DNA of 64,000 nucleotides from Chitinophaga pinensis (GTDB lineage Bacteria; Bacteroidota; Bacteroidia; Chitinophagales; Chitinophagaceae), in assembly GCA_945876095.1 (NCBI GenBank), contig CAMCMP010000013.1, positions 35,032-99,031 of the forward strand. The letters run 5' to 3'. The notes below the pieces were generated by a model. That model had not been told where the DNA came from and did not search any database. It saw nothing but the letters and a program-made list of their open reading frames with translations. Below are positions 15,749 to 24,258 of the stretch, in pieces. Position numbers and translations under genes: made by a program. The stretch's first letter is position 1. The number at the start of each line of letters is the position of its first letter.

Positions 15749-16456
15749 ATGCGAATGAATTTATTAAGATTTGGTTTAGTGCTGATAGCAATGGTTTCAA
15801 TAATTGTAGTTAAAGCCCAAGAAAATGTGAATGCATTGATTCAAAAAGTAAATGCTAAAATTGAAAAGGTCAATGATTATACAGCTGAAGGTAAAATGAA
15901 AACCAAAGTGGTATTTTTAAAAGTTCCAGTATCTGCGGTCAAGATTTATTTTAAAAAACCAAATCGGCTGAAAATAAAAAATGAAAAAGGAATTTCGTTT
16001 GTTCCCAAAGGCGCTGTAAGTATCAATATCAGTAATATTGTCAATGGAGAAAAATATACTGCCCTAGATGCCGGTATGGATAAAATTGGGAATACAGCGG
16101 TGCGGGTAGTTAAATTATTACCAACCGACGACAATGCAGACATTGTGCTTTCTACCATTTACATTGATGAAGCGAATCTGTTAATAAAAAAAGCAAAAAC
16201 CACTACTCGTGAAAATGGCAGCTACGAATTGGAGATGACCTATGGAAAATATTCAGCCTATGGACTACCAGATAAAATAATTTTTACTTTTAACACCAAA
16301 GAGTATAAACTTCCCAAAGGCATCACTTTTGATTTTGATGATGGAGAATCAGCAAAATCAAATATTCCCCGCGGGTTAAATAAAAACAAGGGTCAGGCTG
16401 AAATTATATTTGACTCTTACATTATTAATAAAGGAGTCAGCGACGCCGTTTTTTAA
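15749..16456 (+). CDS. LolA-like periplasmic lipoprotein-sorting protein
   Basis: 235 residues with a signal peptide of about 23 residues (LVLIAMVSIIVVKAQ). The body has the incomplete beta-barrel pattern of LolA-like proteins: KIEKVNDYTAEGKMKTKVVF, VKIYFKKPNRLKIKNEKG, then alternating strands to the C-terminus. An internal ATG at 15755 is a possible alternative start. It begins 5 bp after the permease stop, so it is almost certainly co-transcribed and may carry or sense what the exporter delivers. Unlike true LolA it is encoded with an ABC-2 exporter and not near lolCDE, so lipoprotein carriage is only an inference from fold. Confidence 0.7.
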   Translation: MRMNLLRFGLVLIAMVSIIVVKAQENVNALIQKVNAKIEKVNDYTAEGKMKTKVVFLKVPVSAVKIYFKKPNRLKIKNEKGISFVPKGAVSINISNIVNGEKYTALDAGMDKIGNTAVRVVKLLPTDDNADIVLSTIYIDEANLLIKKAKTTTRENGSYELEMTYGKYSAYGLPDKIIFTFNTKEYKLPKGITFDFDDGESAKSNIPRGLNKNKGQAEIIFDSYIINKGVSDAVF

Positions 16457-16483
16457 TCTTTCATTAATCATTAATAAACAGTA

Positions 16484-16895
16484 TAGTCGATCCTCTTTTT
16501 TACGCCCTCGAATAAAATTACTAGAAATAGTAAATATCAGCCGTTAAAAAATCAATCCGCCGCGGCGGAGACATTCCCTTTAAAGTAATGCAGTGTTTTA
16601 ATTTCTTATCAATAAATAGTAAATTCTCTATTTGACGCCATCGAATAAAAAGTGCTAGAAATTTTATATGTCAGCCGTTAAAAAATCAAGGCTGTTTGAG
16701 CGAGCACGCCCTTTGAAGAAATATACTCTACTGGCGAGTTCCTTGATTTTAGGCTGACATTTAAAATTTCAGCCTTTTTATTCGCAGGATTGATTTTTTT
16801 TGTTACTTTTTTGCATCAAGGCAAAAAAGTAAAAGCACTCTATTCCAAAGGAAATAACAGGTATAGCCAACTTTATTTTACAAAAAACAATTAGA
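16484..16895 (+). repeat. Repeat family B, copy B3 (longest)
   Basis: Contains two AGCCGTTAAAAAATC modules, one TCCGCCGCGGCGGA (16556-16569), the TTACTTTTTTGC / GCAAAAAAGTAA hairpin and the end GGTATAGCCAACTTTATTTTA, which matches B1 in reverse. Its middle (about 16690-16760) preserves the segment that is replaced by the palindrome in B1. Confidence 0.85.
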
Positions 16896-16952
16896 AATCA
16901 TTTGACTGATCATCTGTTAGTTTTTTATCGATCAATTATGAGTATAAACAAT

Positions 16953-17255
16953 TTACAACTGCCCATAAGGATTCACATAAGCCTGCAAAGCCCTCACATA
17001 AATTTCAAATGCTTCTTTCCCCAAGGGAGTAATTTTACAAACAGTCTGCGGATAGTATTCTTTAAACTGCTTGATGACTTCAATATAACCCGCTGCCTTC
17101 AACTTATTGACCTGCACGCTCAGGTTTCCTGCGCTGGCATTGGCTTGTTTTTGCAAAAAAGTAAAATCAGCCTCATTGGTTCGCATTAATAGGCTCATGA
17201 CGGCGAGCCTCAGTTGAGAGTGCAAAAGGGAATTTAGAGGTTCAAATAACGACAT
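16953..17255 (-). CDS. Small winged-helix transcriptional regulator
   Basis: From ATG 17255 the protein has 100 residues; a frame from 17288 adds eleven residues that are not typical. It is almost entirely one winged-helix domain: LNSLLHSQLRLAVMSLLM, then FTFLQKQANASAGNLSVQVNKL as helix-turn-helix, AGYIEVIKQF as wing and KITPLGKEAFEIYVRALQ as dimerisation helix. This matches the MarR/DUF-type small regulators that in Bacteroidota often control a neighbouring transporter. The ABC operon at 13943-16456 ends 500 bp away on the opposite strand, and no gene follows downstream within the repeat. Target unknown. Confidence 0.8.
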   Translation of the reverse strand: MSLFEPLNSLLHSQLRLAVMSLLMRTNEADFTFLQKQANASAGNLSVQVNKLKAAGYIEVIKQFKEYYPQTVCKITPLGKEAFEIYVRALQAYVNPYGQL

Positions 17256-18175
17256 ATGGTGTGTTTTAATGGATTGTTGACAGTGCATGGTTAAGACCGA
17301 CCTTCCCTATAATCTTTCAAAAAGGTTGATTAGGTCCCAAATTCCATTCTTATGACCCGAGTTGATTTTAAAGTTTTTTTAAAATAAGTCCATTCATATA
17401 ACATATTTATTATATTTGTTGGGTAGAACCAAACCGAAAAAGACTCGTTTTCACTCTTATTCCAGTCTTCATTGGCTAATTGAAATAAGAATTTGAGCTT
17501 TCAAGGCGATCCTTTTCAGATTAAAAAATATTGGCCTTTAACCCATCATTATCAACCTATTTCGAAGACTCTAAACAACAGAAAATCAATGCTAAAAACC
17601 CTATTTCTCAAAGCCCTTAATCCACCATTTTGAGTCGCATGAAAATTAATGTAAATATAAAGTAGTTTACATTATAAACTAAATTAAATATGTGTATTAT
17701 TCTTAAATCTGAACTGAAAACTACAGTGGTTGATCTGCTTTAAACTAATCATAAACAATTGACAATCAATAATATGAGTTGCTATTAAGGGTTAAATGGA
17801 GGGCTTGTTTTGACTCGAAAAGTTATTAACATTTTTGAAATAATATTTTTTTATGTGGGATCAAATAGTAATTTAGCAGTAGAATTTAATGGGTTAGTAA
17901 GTACAAAGGGTTAACAGAAATGTTAACCCTTTTGCTTTTAAGCAACCCTAGTTTTCATTTTGAAAATCAACAAAAAAATTACTGAGAAAATATTTTATTT
18001 CAGTTCTACTTTCAATCATTTTTCTTCTCTTCTTCCTTGTTCAAAATTTTTTCATCCTCATTTTTCCTAAAATATTTTTATAGTTTTCATCTTTCTTAAT
18101 TTTCAAGCCCTTTGATTTGATCAAAAGGATCTTTTCATTCTCCGCTTTTTAAATTTTACGATTTACATTTACAAT
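17256..18175. other. Gene-free stretch of about 900 bp
   Basis: No open frame with coding character is seen on either strand. A TATATTTG box occurs near 17413-17420 (plus strand) without a good -33 element. The stretch ends in a strong plus-strand terminator at 17905-17940. No tRNA, RNase P or SRP signature was found. A transcribed non-coding RNA between the two is possible. Confidence 0.5.
17905..17940 (+). terminator. Strong intrinsic terminator without an upstream gene
   Basis: AAAGGGTTAACA (17905-17916), GAAA loop, TGTTAACCCTTT (17921-17932): a perfect 12-bp stem with a GNRA-type loop, followed by TGCTTTTA. The nearest plus-strand gene end is at 16456. Confidence 0.75.
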
Positions 18176-19549
18176 ATGAGCAAAACAAAGTCAGGATTTT
18201 TTTGTCAGCAATGTGGTTACGAAAGTGCAAAATGGGTTGGAAAATGTCCAGGCTGTGAAAATTGGAACACTTTCGTAGAAGAAATAATTGTAAAAGGCAA
18301 TGACAAAAAAGAAAACAATGAATGGAAAGAATATAACGGCGCCGGAAAATTAAAAACCATTTCCATTAATGAAGTGAGCAGTGCCGAAGAAAAAAGAATT
18401 ATCACCAATGATGCAGAAGTAAATCGAGTGTTGGGTGGTGGCATTGTCTTGGGTAGCATTGTTCTAGTTGCAGGTGAACCGGGAATAGGAAAATCAACTT
18501 TGTTTTTACAGATCGGTTTACAATTAAAAGACATCGTTACTCTATATATTAGTGGTGAAGAAAGTGAGCAACAAATTAAAATGCGTGCAGACAGAGTAGG
18601 TAGTAAAAGTGATTCATTTTATTTATTAACCGAGACCAACACGCAAACTATTTTTCAAGAAATAAAAAAATTAAAACCGCAGTTAGTCATTGTAGATTCT
18701 ATTCAAACTTTACAATCACCTTTTGTAGAGAGTGGGCCCGGAAGTGTAAGCCAGATAAGGGAATGCGCCGCTGAGCTACAGCGTTTTGCTAAAGAAACCA
18801 ACACGCCCGTTTTTTTAATTGGGCACATTACCAAGGATGGAAATATTGCTGGTCCAAAAATTTTAGAGCACATGGTTGACACCGTTCTTCAGTTTGAAGG
18901 TGATCGTCATTATGCCTACCGAATTTTACGTACACTAAAAAATAGATTTGGTTCAACTGCTGAATTAGGTATCTACGAAATGACGAGTGAAGGAATGCGT
19001 GCGGTGAACAATCCTTCTGAAATTTTAATCTCTCAAAAAGAAGAACAATTAAGTGGCATTGCCATTGCAGCAACGATGGAAGGAATGCGTCCACTTTTAA
19101 TAGAAGGGCAAGCCTTAGTAACACAAAGTGTATATGGTACACCACAAAGAACTGTCAGTGGATTTGATCTTCGCAGGTTGCAACTTCTATTAGCCGTACT
19201 TGAAAAAAGAGGTGGATTTCATTTTGGTACAAAAGATGTATTTGTAAATATTGCAGGTGGTATAAAAGTAGAAGACCCCTCCATCGACTTGGCAATTGTT
19301 TGCGCCCTGCTAAGTAGTTATGAAGACATTCCTGTAAACCAACATTATTGTTTTGCCGGTGAAGTAGGATTAAGCGGAGAAATAAGAGCCGTCAATAGAA
19401 TAGAACAAAGAATTGCAGAAGCAGAAAAATTAGGATTCGAAAAAATTATTGTCAGTAAGTACAATACTAAATCACTCAATAAAATTAAATATTCAATAGA
19501 AGTAGTTCCTCTAGCCAAAGTAGAAGAACTGTATCAATATTTATTTTAA
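18176..19549 (+). CDS. radA: DNA repair protein RadA (Sms)
   Basis: A 457-residue ATPase that drives branch migration of recombination intermediates together with RecA. It has the N-terminal zinc finger C10-x2-C13 ... C24-x2-C27, Walker A GEPGIGKST at about 100-108, Walker B LVIVDSIQTL, the RadA-specific KNRFG motif at about 254-258, and a C-terminal Lon-protease-like domain (GGIKVEDPSIDLAIVCALLSS, GEVGLSGEIRAV) which lacks proteolytic activity in the family. Length is standard. Transcribed alone, with a terminator just after the stop. Confidence 0.97.
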   Translation: MSKTKSGFFCQQCGYESAKWVGKCPGCENWNTFVEEIIVKGNDKKENNEWKEYNGAGKLKTISINEVSSAEEKRIITNDAEVNRVLGGGIVLGSIVLVAGEPGIGKSTLFLQIGLQLKDIVTLYISGEESEQQIKMRADRVGSKSDSFYLLTETNTQTIFQEIKKLKPQLVIVDSIQTLQSPFVESGPGSVSQIRECAAELQRFAKETNTPVFLIGHITKDGNIAGPKILEHMVDTVLQFEGDRHYAYRILRTLKNRFGSTAELGIYEMTSEGMRAVNNPSEILISQKEEQLSGIAIAATMEGMRPLLIEGQALVTQSVYGTPQRTVSGFDLRRLQLLLAVLEKRGGFHFGTKDVFVNIAGGIKVEDPSIDLAIVCALLSSYEDIPVNQHYCFAGEVGLSGEIRAVNRIEQRIAEAEKLGFEKIIVSKYNTKSLNKIKYSIEVVPLAKVEELYQYLF

Positions 19550-19581
19550 AAGTTATTTTTTCGAAAAGAAAAACAATAAAA

Positions 19582-19607
19582 AACTGCCCTTTTTTAGGGC
19601 GGTTTTT
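19582..19607 (+). terminator. radA terminator
   Basis: AACTGCCCT (19582-19590) pairs with AGGGCGGTT (19596-19604, one wobble) across a T-rich loop and is followed by TTT. Confidence 0.7.
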
Positions 19608-19698
19608 GCTGAAAATAAAAGTCCTCGGCCTTTGATTCAATTCCCATCTACGGAGAAGTTATTAAGAAAAATTATAATTTTTCTTAATATATTGGGGG

Positions 19699-20400
19699 AT
19701 GTCAACCCTCCAGTCCATTTTCTCAGACACCGTTCACCTGTTTTACCCTAAAATTTGTACCGGCTGTGGCTCAGATCTATTAAGTGATGACCAGCTGCTC
19801 TGTTTACTTTGCATCAACCAATTACCCCATACCAATTTTGCCCAACACGCTAATAATCCGCTAGAAAAGATATTTTGGGGAAGAATTCCGCTCCTAGCGG
19901 CACATAGCGAGTTTTATTTTGCCAAGGAAACACTCATACAGGAGCTCATTCACCAATTAAAATATAGGGGAAATGAAGATATTGGCTACTTTCTGGGCCA
20001 ACTGATTGGTAACAGCCTATTGAATAGCAACCGGTTCAAGAACTTAGATTATCTAATTCCACTCCCTCTTTTCCCCGAAAAAGAAAGAAAAAGAGGTTTT
20101 AACCAAGCCACCATCATTTGCAACGGTATTTCAGCCCAAATGAATATTCCAGTAATGAAGGACAATGTAATTCGCCGTCGATTTACTGAAACACAAACTA
20201 AAAAACACCGAACAGAACGCTGGGAAAATGTGGCAGACAGCTTTCAAGTCAAAAAGCCTAACCTTCTGAGCGGTAAAAATATATTACTAGTAGACGATGT
20301 TGTCACCACAGGTGCTACCTTAGAAGCATGTGGAAATGCCATTGCCCAAAGCGCCAACATAAAGCTGAGCGTAGCCACTTTATCAATGGCTACTAAATAA
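19699..20400 (+). CDS. comF: ComF-family phosphoribosyltransferase-like protein
   Basis: 233 residues. An N-terminal zinc ribbon C20-TG-C23 ... C35-LL-C38 precedes the phosphoribosyltransferase-like domain, whose PRPP loop LLVDDVVTTGAT lies at about 195-206. The linker PLPLFPEKERKRGFNQA is the usual ComF signature. ComF homologues are needed for natural transformation in several species and assist the PriA/ComFA machinery on incoming DNA. The start at 19699 places the zinc finger at the expected distance. Monocistronic between radA and a peroxidase gene. Confidence 0.92.
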   Translation: MSTLQSIFSDTVHLFYPKICTGCGSDLLSDDQLLCLLCINQLPHTNFAQHANNPLEKIFWGRIPLLAAHSEFYFAKETLIQELIHQLKYRGNEDIGYFLGQLIGNSLLNSNRFKNLDYLIPLPLFPEKERKRGFNQATIICNGISAQMNIPVMKDNVIRRRFTETQTKKHRTERWENVADSFQVKKPNLLSGKNILLVDDVVTTGATLEACGNAIAQSANIKLSVATLSMATK

Positions 20401-20557
20401 GTTTTAAAATTATTCATCAAGTCATTTTAATTTAACGGAAGCTGTTAAAAAATAATAAATTTAGATAGATTGATTTTTAGTTTCGCAAAAAAGAAGTAAT
20501 TTCAAATTATATCAACAAAATCTTTTTTCAATCGTTATTATTTAAAATAATACAACT

Positions 20558-21133
20558 ATGCTAAAAACATTTATTCTTTCATCATTACTTATTTCGTGTA
20601 TGTCACTAACCAATGCACCTGTAAACAATCAGGAAAACAATTTACCTAAACCTCCGGTTGCTGCAAAATCAATCTATGAGTTTAGTGTAGAAGGATTAGA
20701 TGGTGGCAAGATTAATTTTTCTTCTTTCAAAGGAAAAAAAATATTAATTGTAAATACCGCTTCAAAATGCGGCTATACTCCTCAATATGAAGGACTAGAA
20801 GCACTTTACAAGAAATACAAAGATCGTTTGGTAATCGTTGGATTTCCTGCAAACAATTTTGGTGGACAAGAGCCAGGTTCTAATACAGAGATCAAAGATT
20901 TCTGCAAAAAGAATTACGGAGTTACATTTTTAATGGCCGCTAAGATTTCAGTAAAGGGTGATGATACAGCGCCTATTTACAAATGGCTTTGCAACAAAAG
21001 CGAGAATGGCGTATTAGATGCTGAAATTAAATGGAATTTCAATAAATTTTTATTAGACGAAAACGGTAAGCTTCTAGCGAAGTTTGACAGCAATGTCACT
21101 CCTTTGAGCGAAGCGCTGACTAGTAAACTATAG
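20558..21133 (+). CDS. Glutathione peroxidase-like thiol peroxidase, lipoprotein
   Basis: 191 residues. The N-terminus MLKTFILSSLLISC is a lipoprotein signal with the modified cysteine at C14, so the enzyme is anchored in the envelope. The peroxidatic cysteine is C71 in NTASKCGYTPQY; the supporting glutamine is in FPANNFGGQEPG and the Trp-Asn pair in WNFNKFL, completing the tetrad. Bacterial members use cysteine instead of selenocysteine and are usually reduced by thioredoxin; the tail FCKKNYGVTF carries the cysteine that would serve as resolving partner in related enzymes. A terminator follows the stop. Confidence 0.93.
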   Translation: MLKTFILSSLLISCMSLTNAPVNNQENNLPKPPVAAKSIYEFSVEGLDGGKINFSSFKGKKILIVNTASKCGYTPQYEGLEALYKKYKDRLVIVGFPANNFGGQEPGSNTEIKDFCKKNYGVTFLMAAKISVKGDDTAPIYKWLCNKSENGVLDAEIKWNFNKFLLDENGKLLAKFDSNVTPLSEALTSKL

Positions 21134-21153
21134 AATTTAAAAATATTTTTAAG

Positions 21154-21195
21154 AGACATCTAAGGTTATAAAAAACTTTGGATGTCTTTTTTATT
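21154..21195 (+). terminator. Terminator after the peroxidase gene
   Basis: AGACATCTAAGG (21154-21165) pairs with CTTTGGATGTCT (21176-21187, two wobbles) and is followed by TTTTTATTTTA. An ATG at 21178 lies inside its right arm and cannot plausibly start the next gene. Confidence 0.75.
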
Positions 21196-21207
21196 TTACT
21201 TTGTGCT

Positions 21208-22425
21208 GTGCAATTCGAAAAAGGTATAGGACAAAAGGAGATCAAAGAACATTTGATACAAATGGTGCAGCATAATCGGCTGAGCCATGCACTATTATTT
21301 TTAGGCAAAGAAGGAGCCGGCGCCTTATCTCTAGCGATGGCCTTTGCTCAATACATTGTCTGTGAAAAAGTAAATGGAAAAGCAACTAGCTCCCAAGAAC
21401 CCTCCTTATTTGGTGCGCCCGAACCAACCCAAGAGCCAGCAACCATTTTTTCAGATTCTTGTGGCGTATGCAGTGCTTGTATAAAAGCCACTCAGCTTAT
21501 ACATCCCGATATTCATTTTTCTTACCCAGTCATTCCACGTAAATCAGGTGACAAGCCAATCAGCACAGATTACATCACCCAATGGAGGAGCTTCATCACC
21601 GACCATCCTTATGGAAATGTATTTGACTGGCTTCAATTTATAGGGGCAGAGAACAAGCAAGGAAATATTACCTCCGAAGAGTGTAACGACATTACTCGCA
21701 AAATAAGTCTAAAAAGCTTTGAGAGCGAATACAAAATTTTAATCATTTGGATGCCCGAATACCTTACCAAAAACGGCAACAAACTATTAAAACTAATCGA
21801 AGAGCCGCCACCCAACACCTTGTTCTTATTGGTAGCAGAAAACGAAGACCTCATATTACCTACCATTCTATCCAGAACTCAATTGGTAAAAATCCCTCTA
21901 TTATCTAACCTTGAAGTAGAATCAGCTTTAGCGCAAAGAATGAGTGTGCCCATAGAAAAAGCACAGCAAATAGCAGCCCTTAGCGAGGGAAACTATCGAG
22001 AAGCGCTGCATTTACTAGAACAGGTAGAAGATGACTGGCAGGCCACTCTAAGGGAATGGTTGAACTTTATTTCGAAAAAAAACCTGAGTGGGCAAGTGAA
22101 ATGGATCGAAGAAATGAATAAACAGGGAAGAGAGAAACAGAAACAATTTCTCAAATATTTCATCCATTTACTCGAACAGGCTGTTCGTTTGAGGGTGGTG
22201 GACGAAAAAATGGCTCACACACTTTCTATTGCCGATAATGAAAAAGACTTTGCCCTTCGTCTTAATAAATTATGCAGCATTCACCAGCAGGAAGCAATTG
22301 TTCATGAATTGGACAAAGCAAGCTACTATATTGAGCGAAATGCCAACGGAAAAATGCTCTTTCATGCCCTCTCCATTAAGTTGTATCATATTATTACGAA
22401 CAATTCGTTAATTTTGACCCATTGA
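21208..22425 (+). CDS. holB: DNA polymerase III delta-prime subunit
   Basis: 405 residues from GTG at 21208 (MQFEKGIGQKEIKEHLIQ, the usual beginning). The ATG-started frame from 21178 would lie within the preceding terminator, which decides the start. The AAA+ fold is evident: RLSHALLFLGKEGAGALSLA, a P-loop relic lacking the GKS lysine-serine pair as in other non-ATPase delta-prime subunits; zinc-module cysteines CGVCSAC plus an earlier cysteine, with an insert of about 30 residues between them; LKLIEEPPPNTLFLLV; and LSRTQLVKIP (sensor 1). It works in the clamp loader. The next gene is ricT, an order also found in Bacillus (holB-yaaT). Confidence 0.9.
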   Translation: MQFEKGIGQKEIKEHLIQMVQHNRLSHALLFLGKEGAGALSLAMAFAQYIVCEKVNGKATSSQEPSLFGAPEPTQEPATIFSDSCGVCSACIKATQLIHPDIHFSYPVIPRKSGDKPISTDYITQWRSFITDHPYGNVFDWLQFIGAENKQGNITSEECNDITRKISLKSFESEYKILIIWMPEYLTKNGNKLLKLIEEPPPNTLFLLVAENEDLILPTILSRTQLVKIPLLSNLEVESALAQRMSVPIEKAQQIAALSEGNYREALHLLEQVEDDWQATLREWLNFISKKNLSGQVKWIEEMNKQGREKQKQFLKYFIHLLEQAVRLRVVDEKMAHTLSIADNEKDFALRLNKLCSIHQQEAIVHELDKASYYIERNANGKMLFHALSIKLYHIITNNSLILTH

Positions 22426-22806
22426 GGAATAAGTCCTTAGGTAAGTGCCTAAGGGTTGGAGTAGGTGGTTGGAATTATCTTCTCCGCTATAACACAACAA
22501 CATTGCGTAATATAATACCGGTTTTTTCCGGGACTAATTTATACAGTTAGCTTTTATTGAAGGATTAAAAAGATCTACCCAATAAAAGTTGTATAAATAA
22601 ATAAGTACTACTAGCTAGCAAAAATTGCTTGAAAAAATTCTTAGTACTAAAGTCTTACCCTTTCTAATTGGGTACAATGATGTTGAACAAACTATAGTCG
22701 GAAAAAGATTCTCCCTCACCATTGGATGTTTATTTATTTAAACCTCCTTTCTAACGACTTATTTCCCCAGCAGGTATTTTAATTTTTAATTTTAATTACG
22801 TTCAAT
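22426..22806. other. holB-ricT intergenic stretch
   Basis: 380 bp without a gene. A 7-bp hairpin CCTTAGG / CCTAAGG (22435-22441, 22448-22454) follows the holB stop but lacks a T-run. No consensus promoter was recognised for ricT. Confidence 0.4.
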
Positions 22807-24198
22807 ATGGCTTGTGGAAATTGTGGATCTAGCAGCACCCCTGGAGGTTGTCAAAGTCATGGCAGCTGTTCTAGTGGAAGTTGCAACCGAATGAATGTGC
22901 ATGATTGGCTTGCCAATCTACCTTTCAGTGATCCTGAAAGCGGATGCAGAATTGTAGAAGTTAGCTTTAACAATGGCAGTAGAAAAGATTACTTTAAAAA
23001 TATCACGACTAATTTTTTTGAGAAAGGAGATATGATTGCTGTTGAAGGGGTGAGTGGATTTGATGTAGGCAGTGTGAATATGACGGGCGAGTTAGTTCGA
23101 CTTCAACTGAAAAAAAATAATATCAAAGAAGAAAGTGCTGACATCAAGAAAATATTGCGCATTGCCACCGAGAGTGACTTAATTAAAAGTAGGGAATCCA
23201 AAGCAAGAGAAAAAGCGGTAATGATTCGCAGTCGTGCAATTGCGAAACACCTAAACCTTGACATGAAAGTGGCCGAGGTGGAAATTCAAGCAGATGGTCG
23301 CAAGGCAACTTTTTTTTACATCGCTGATGACCGAGTTGACTTTAGAGAATTGATAAAAATATATGCTGGAGAGTTTAAGGTAAAAGTGGAGATGAAACAA
23401 ATTGGCGCGCGACAAGAAGCCGGTAAAGTTGGTGGAATAGGAAGTTGTGGAAGAGAGCTTTGTTGTAGTACCTGGCTCACTGATTTTAAAAGCGTAAACA
23501 CCAATGCAGCTCGTTATCAAAATTTAAGTATCAATCAAACCAAGCTGAGTGGACAATGTGGACGATTGAAATGTTGTTTAAATTTTGAATTGGATACTTA
23601 TCTAGATGCGCTTCAAAATTTTCCTGATGATTGTGATATGATTGAACTTTCAAGGAGTCGTGCTTTTTTGGTAAAGAAAGATATTTTTCGCAACCTGATG
23701 TGGTATACCATGCCCGACAGCAACAAGCAATATCCTTTAACGATTGAGAGTGTTAAAAAAATAAAGGCGCTGAACAGACAAGGCATTAAACCAGAAGAAT
23801 TAGAAACGGTGGAAGTGGTTAGCAAAAAGCCTATTGAAATAGAACCTACTTATGTAGATGTAGTAGGACAAATAAGTTTAAAGAGTCTTGAAAAAACGAG
23901 TCGCAAGAGAAGGGATAACGAAAGAGGACAAGGGCAGCAGGGCGGAAATAGGCAACAGCAAAGACCTCCTCAAAACAGAGAGGGTCAAAGGCCTCAACAG
24001 GATAGAGCTCGGCCGGGACAGGGGCAGCAGCGTCCCAATCAAAACAGGGATGGGCAAGGATCTCAGCGACCTAATCAACCAGGTGGCAACCGTCAGGGTG
24101 GACAACCAAACCGCCAGCAAAATCCTTCCAACAATAGAAACAATCCATCCAATATGCCTTCACAAGGCTCAAGTGGTGCCGGAGAAAATAATAAATAA
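22807..24198 (+). CDS. ricT: PSP1/RicT family protein with disordered RNA-binding-like tail
   Basis: 463 residues. The PSP1 core (about residues 45-330) has the conserved cysteine sets GSCGRELCCSTWL and SGQCGRLKCCLNFE, which in Bacillus RicT take part in binding iron-sulphur clusters in the RicAFT complex that steers RNase Y. The N-terminus is rich in Cys, Gly and Ser. From about residue 365 the protein becomes a tail of nearly 100 residues made almost only of Gln, Arg, Gly, Asn and Pro, with several RG/RPxQ units, absent from Bacillus RicT. Neighbour of holB as in Bacillus. Whether the Bacteroidota protein controls RNA decay is an inference. Confidence 0.88.
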   Translation: MACGNCGSSSTPGGCQSHGSCSSGSCNRMNVHDWLANLPFSDPESGCRIVEVSFNNGSRKDYFKNITTNFFEKGDMIAVEGVSGFDVGSVNMTGELVRLQLKKNNIKEESADIKKILRIATESDLIKSRESKAREKAVMIRSRAIAKHLNLDMKVAEVEIQADGRKATFFYIADDRVDFRELIKIYAGEFKVKVEMKQIGARQEAGKVGGIGSCGRELCCSTWLTDFKSVNTNAARYQNLSINQTKLSGQCGRLKCCLNFELDTYLDALQNFPDDCDMIELSRSRAFLVKKDIFRNLMWYTMPDSNKQYPLTIESVKKIKALNRQGIKPEELETVEVVSKKPIEIEPTYVDVVGQISLKSLEKTSRKRRDNERGQGQQGGNRQQQRPPQNREGQRPQQDRARPGQGQQRPNQNRDGQGSQRPNQPGGNRQGGQPNRQQNPSNNRNNPSNMPSQGSSGAGENNK

Positions 24199-24206
24199 AT
24201 AATACT

Positions 24207-24240
24207 AAAAGCGTCGGGGTTATTCCTGGCGTTTTTATTT
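24207..24240 (+). terminator. ricT terminator
   Basis: AAAAGCGTCGGGG (24207-24219) pairs, with some G-T pairs, with CCTGGCGTTTTT (24225-24236) and is followed by ATTTTTG. Confidence 0.65.
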
Positions 24241-24258
24241 TTGAATAATAATTTTTTC

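Noticed and set aside
23888..24202. 104-codon open frame overlapping the ricT tail
   Set aside because: It is a shifted frame of the low-complexity Gln/Arg/Gly codons of ricT with no independent start signal.
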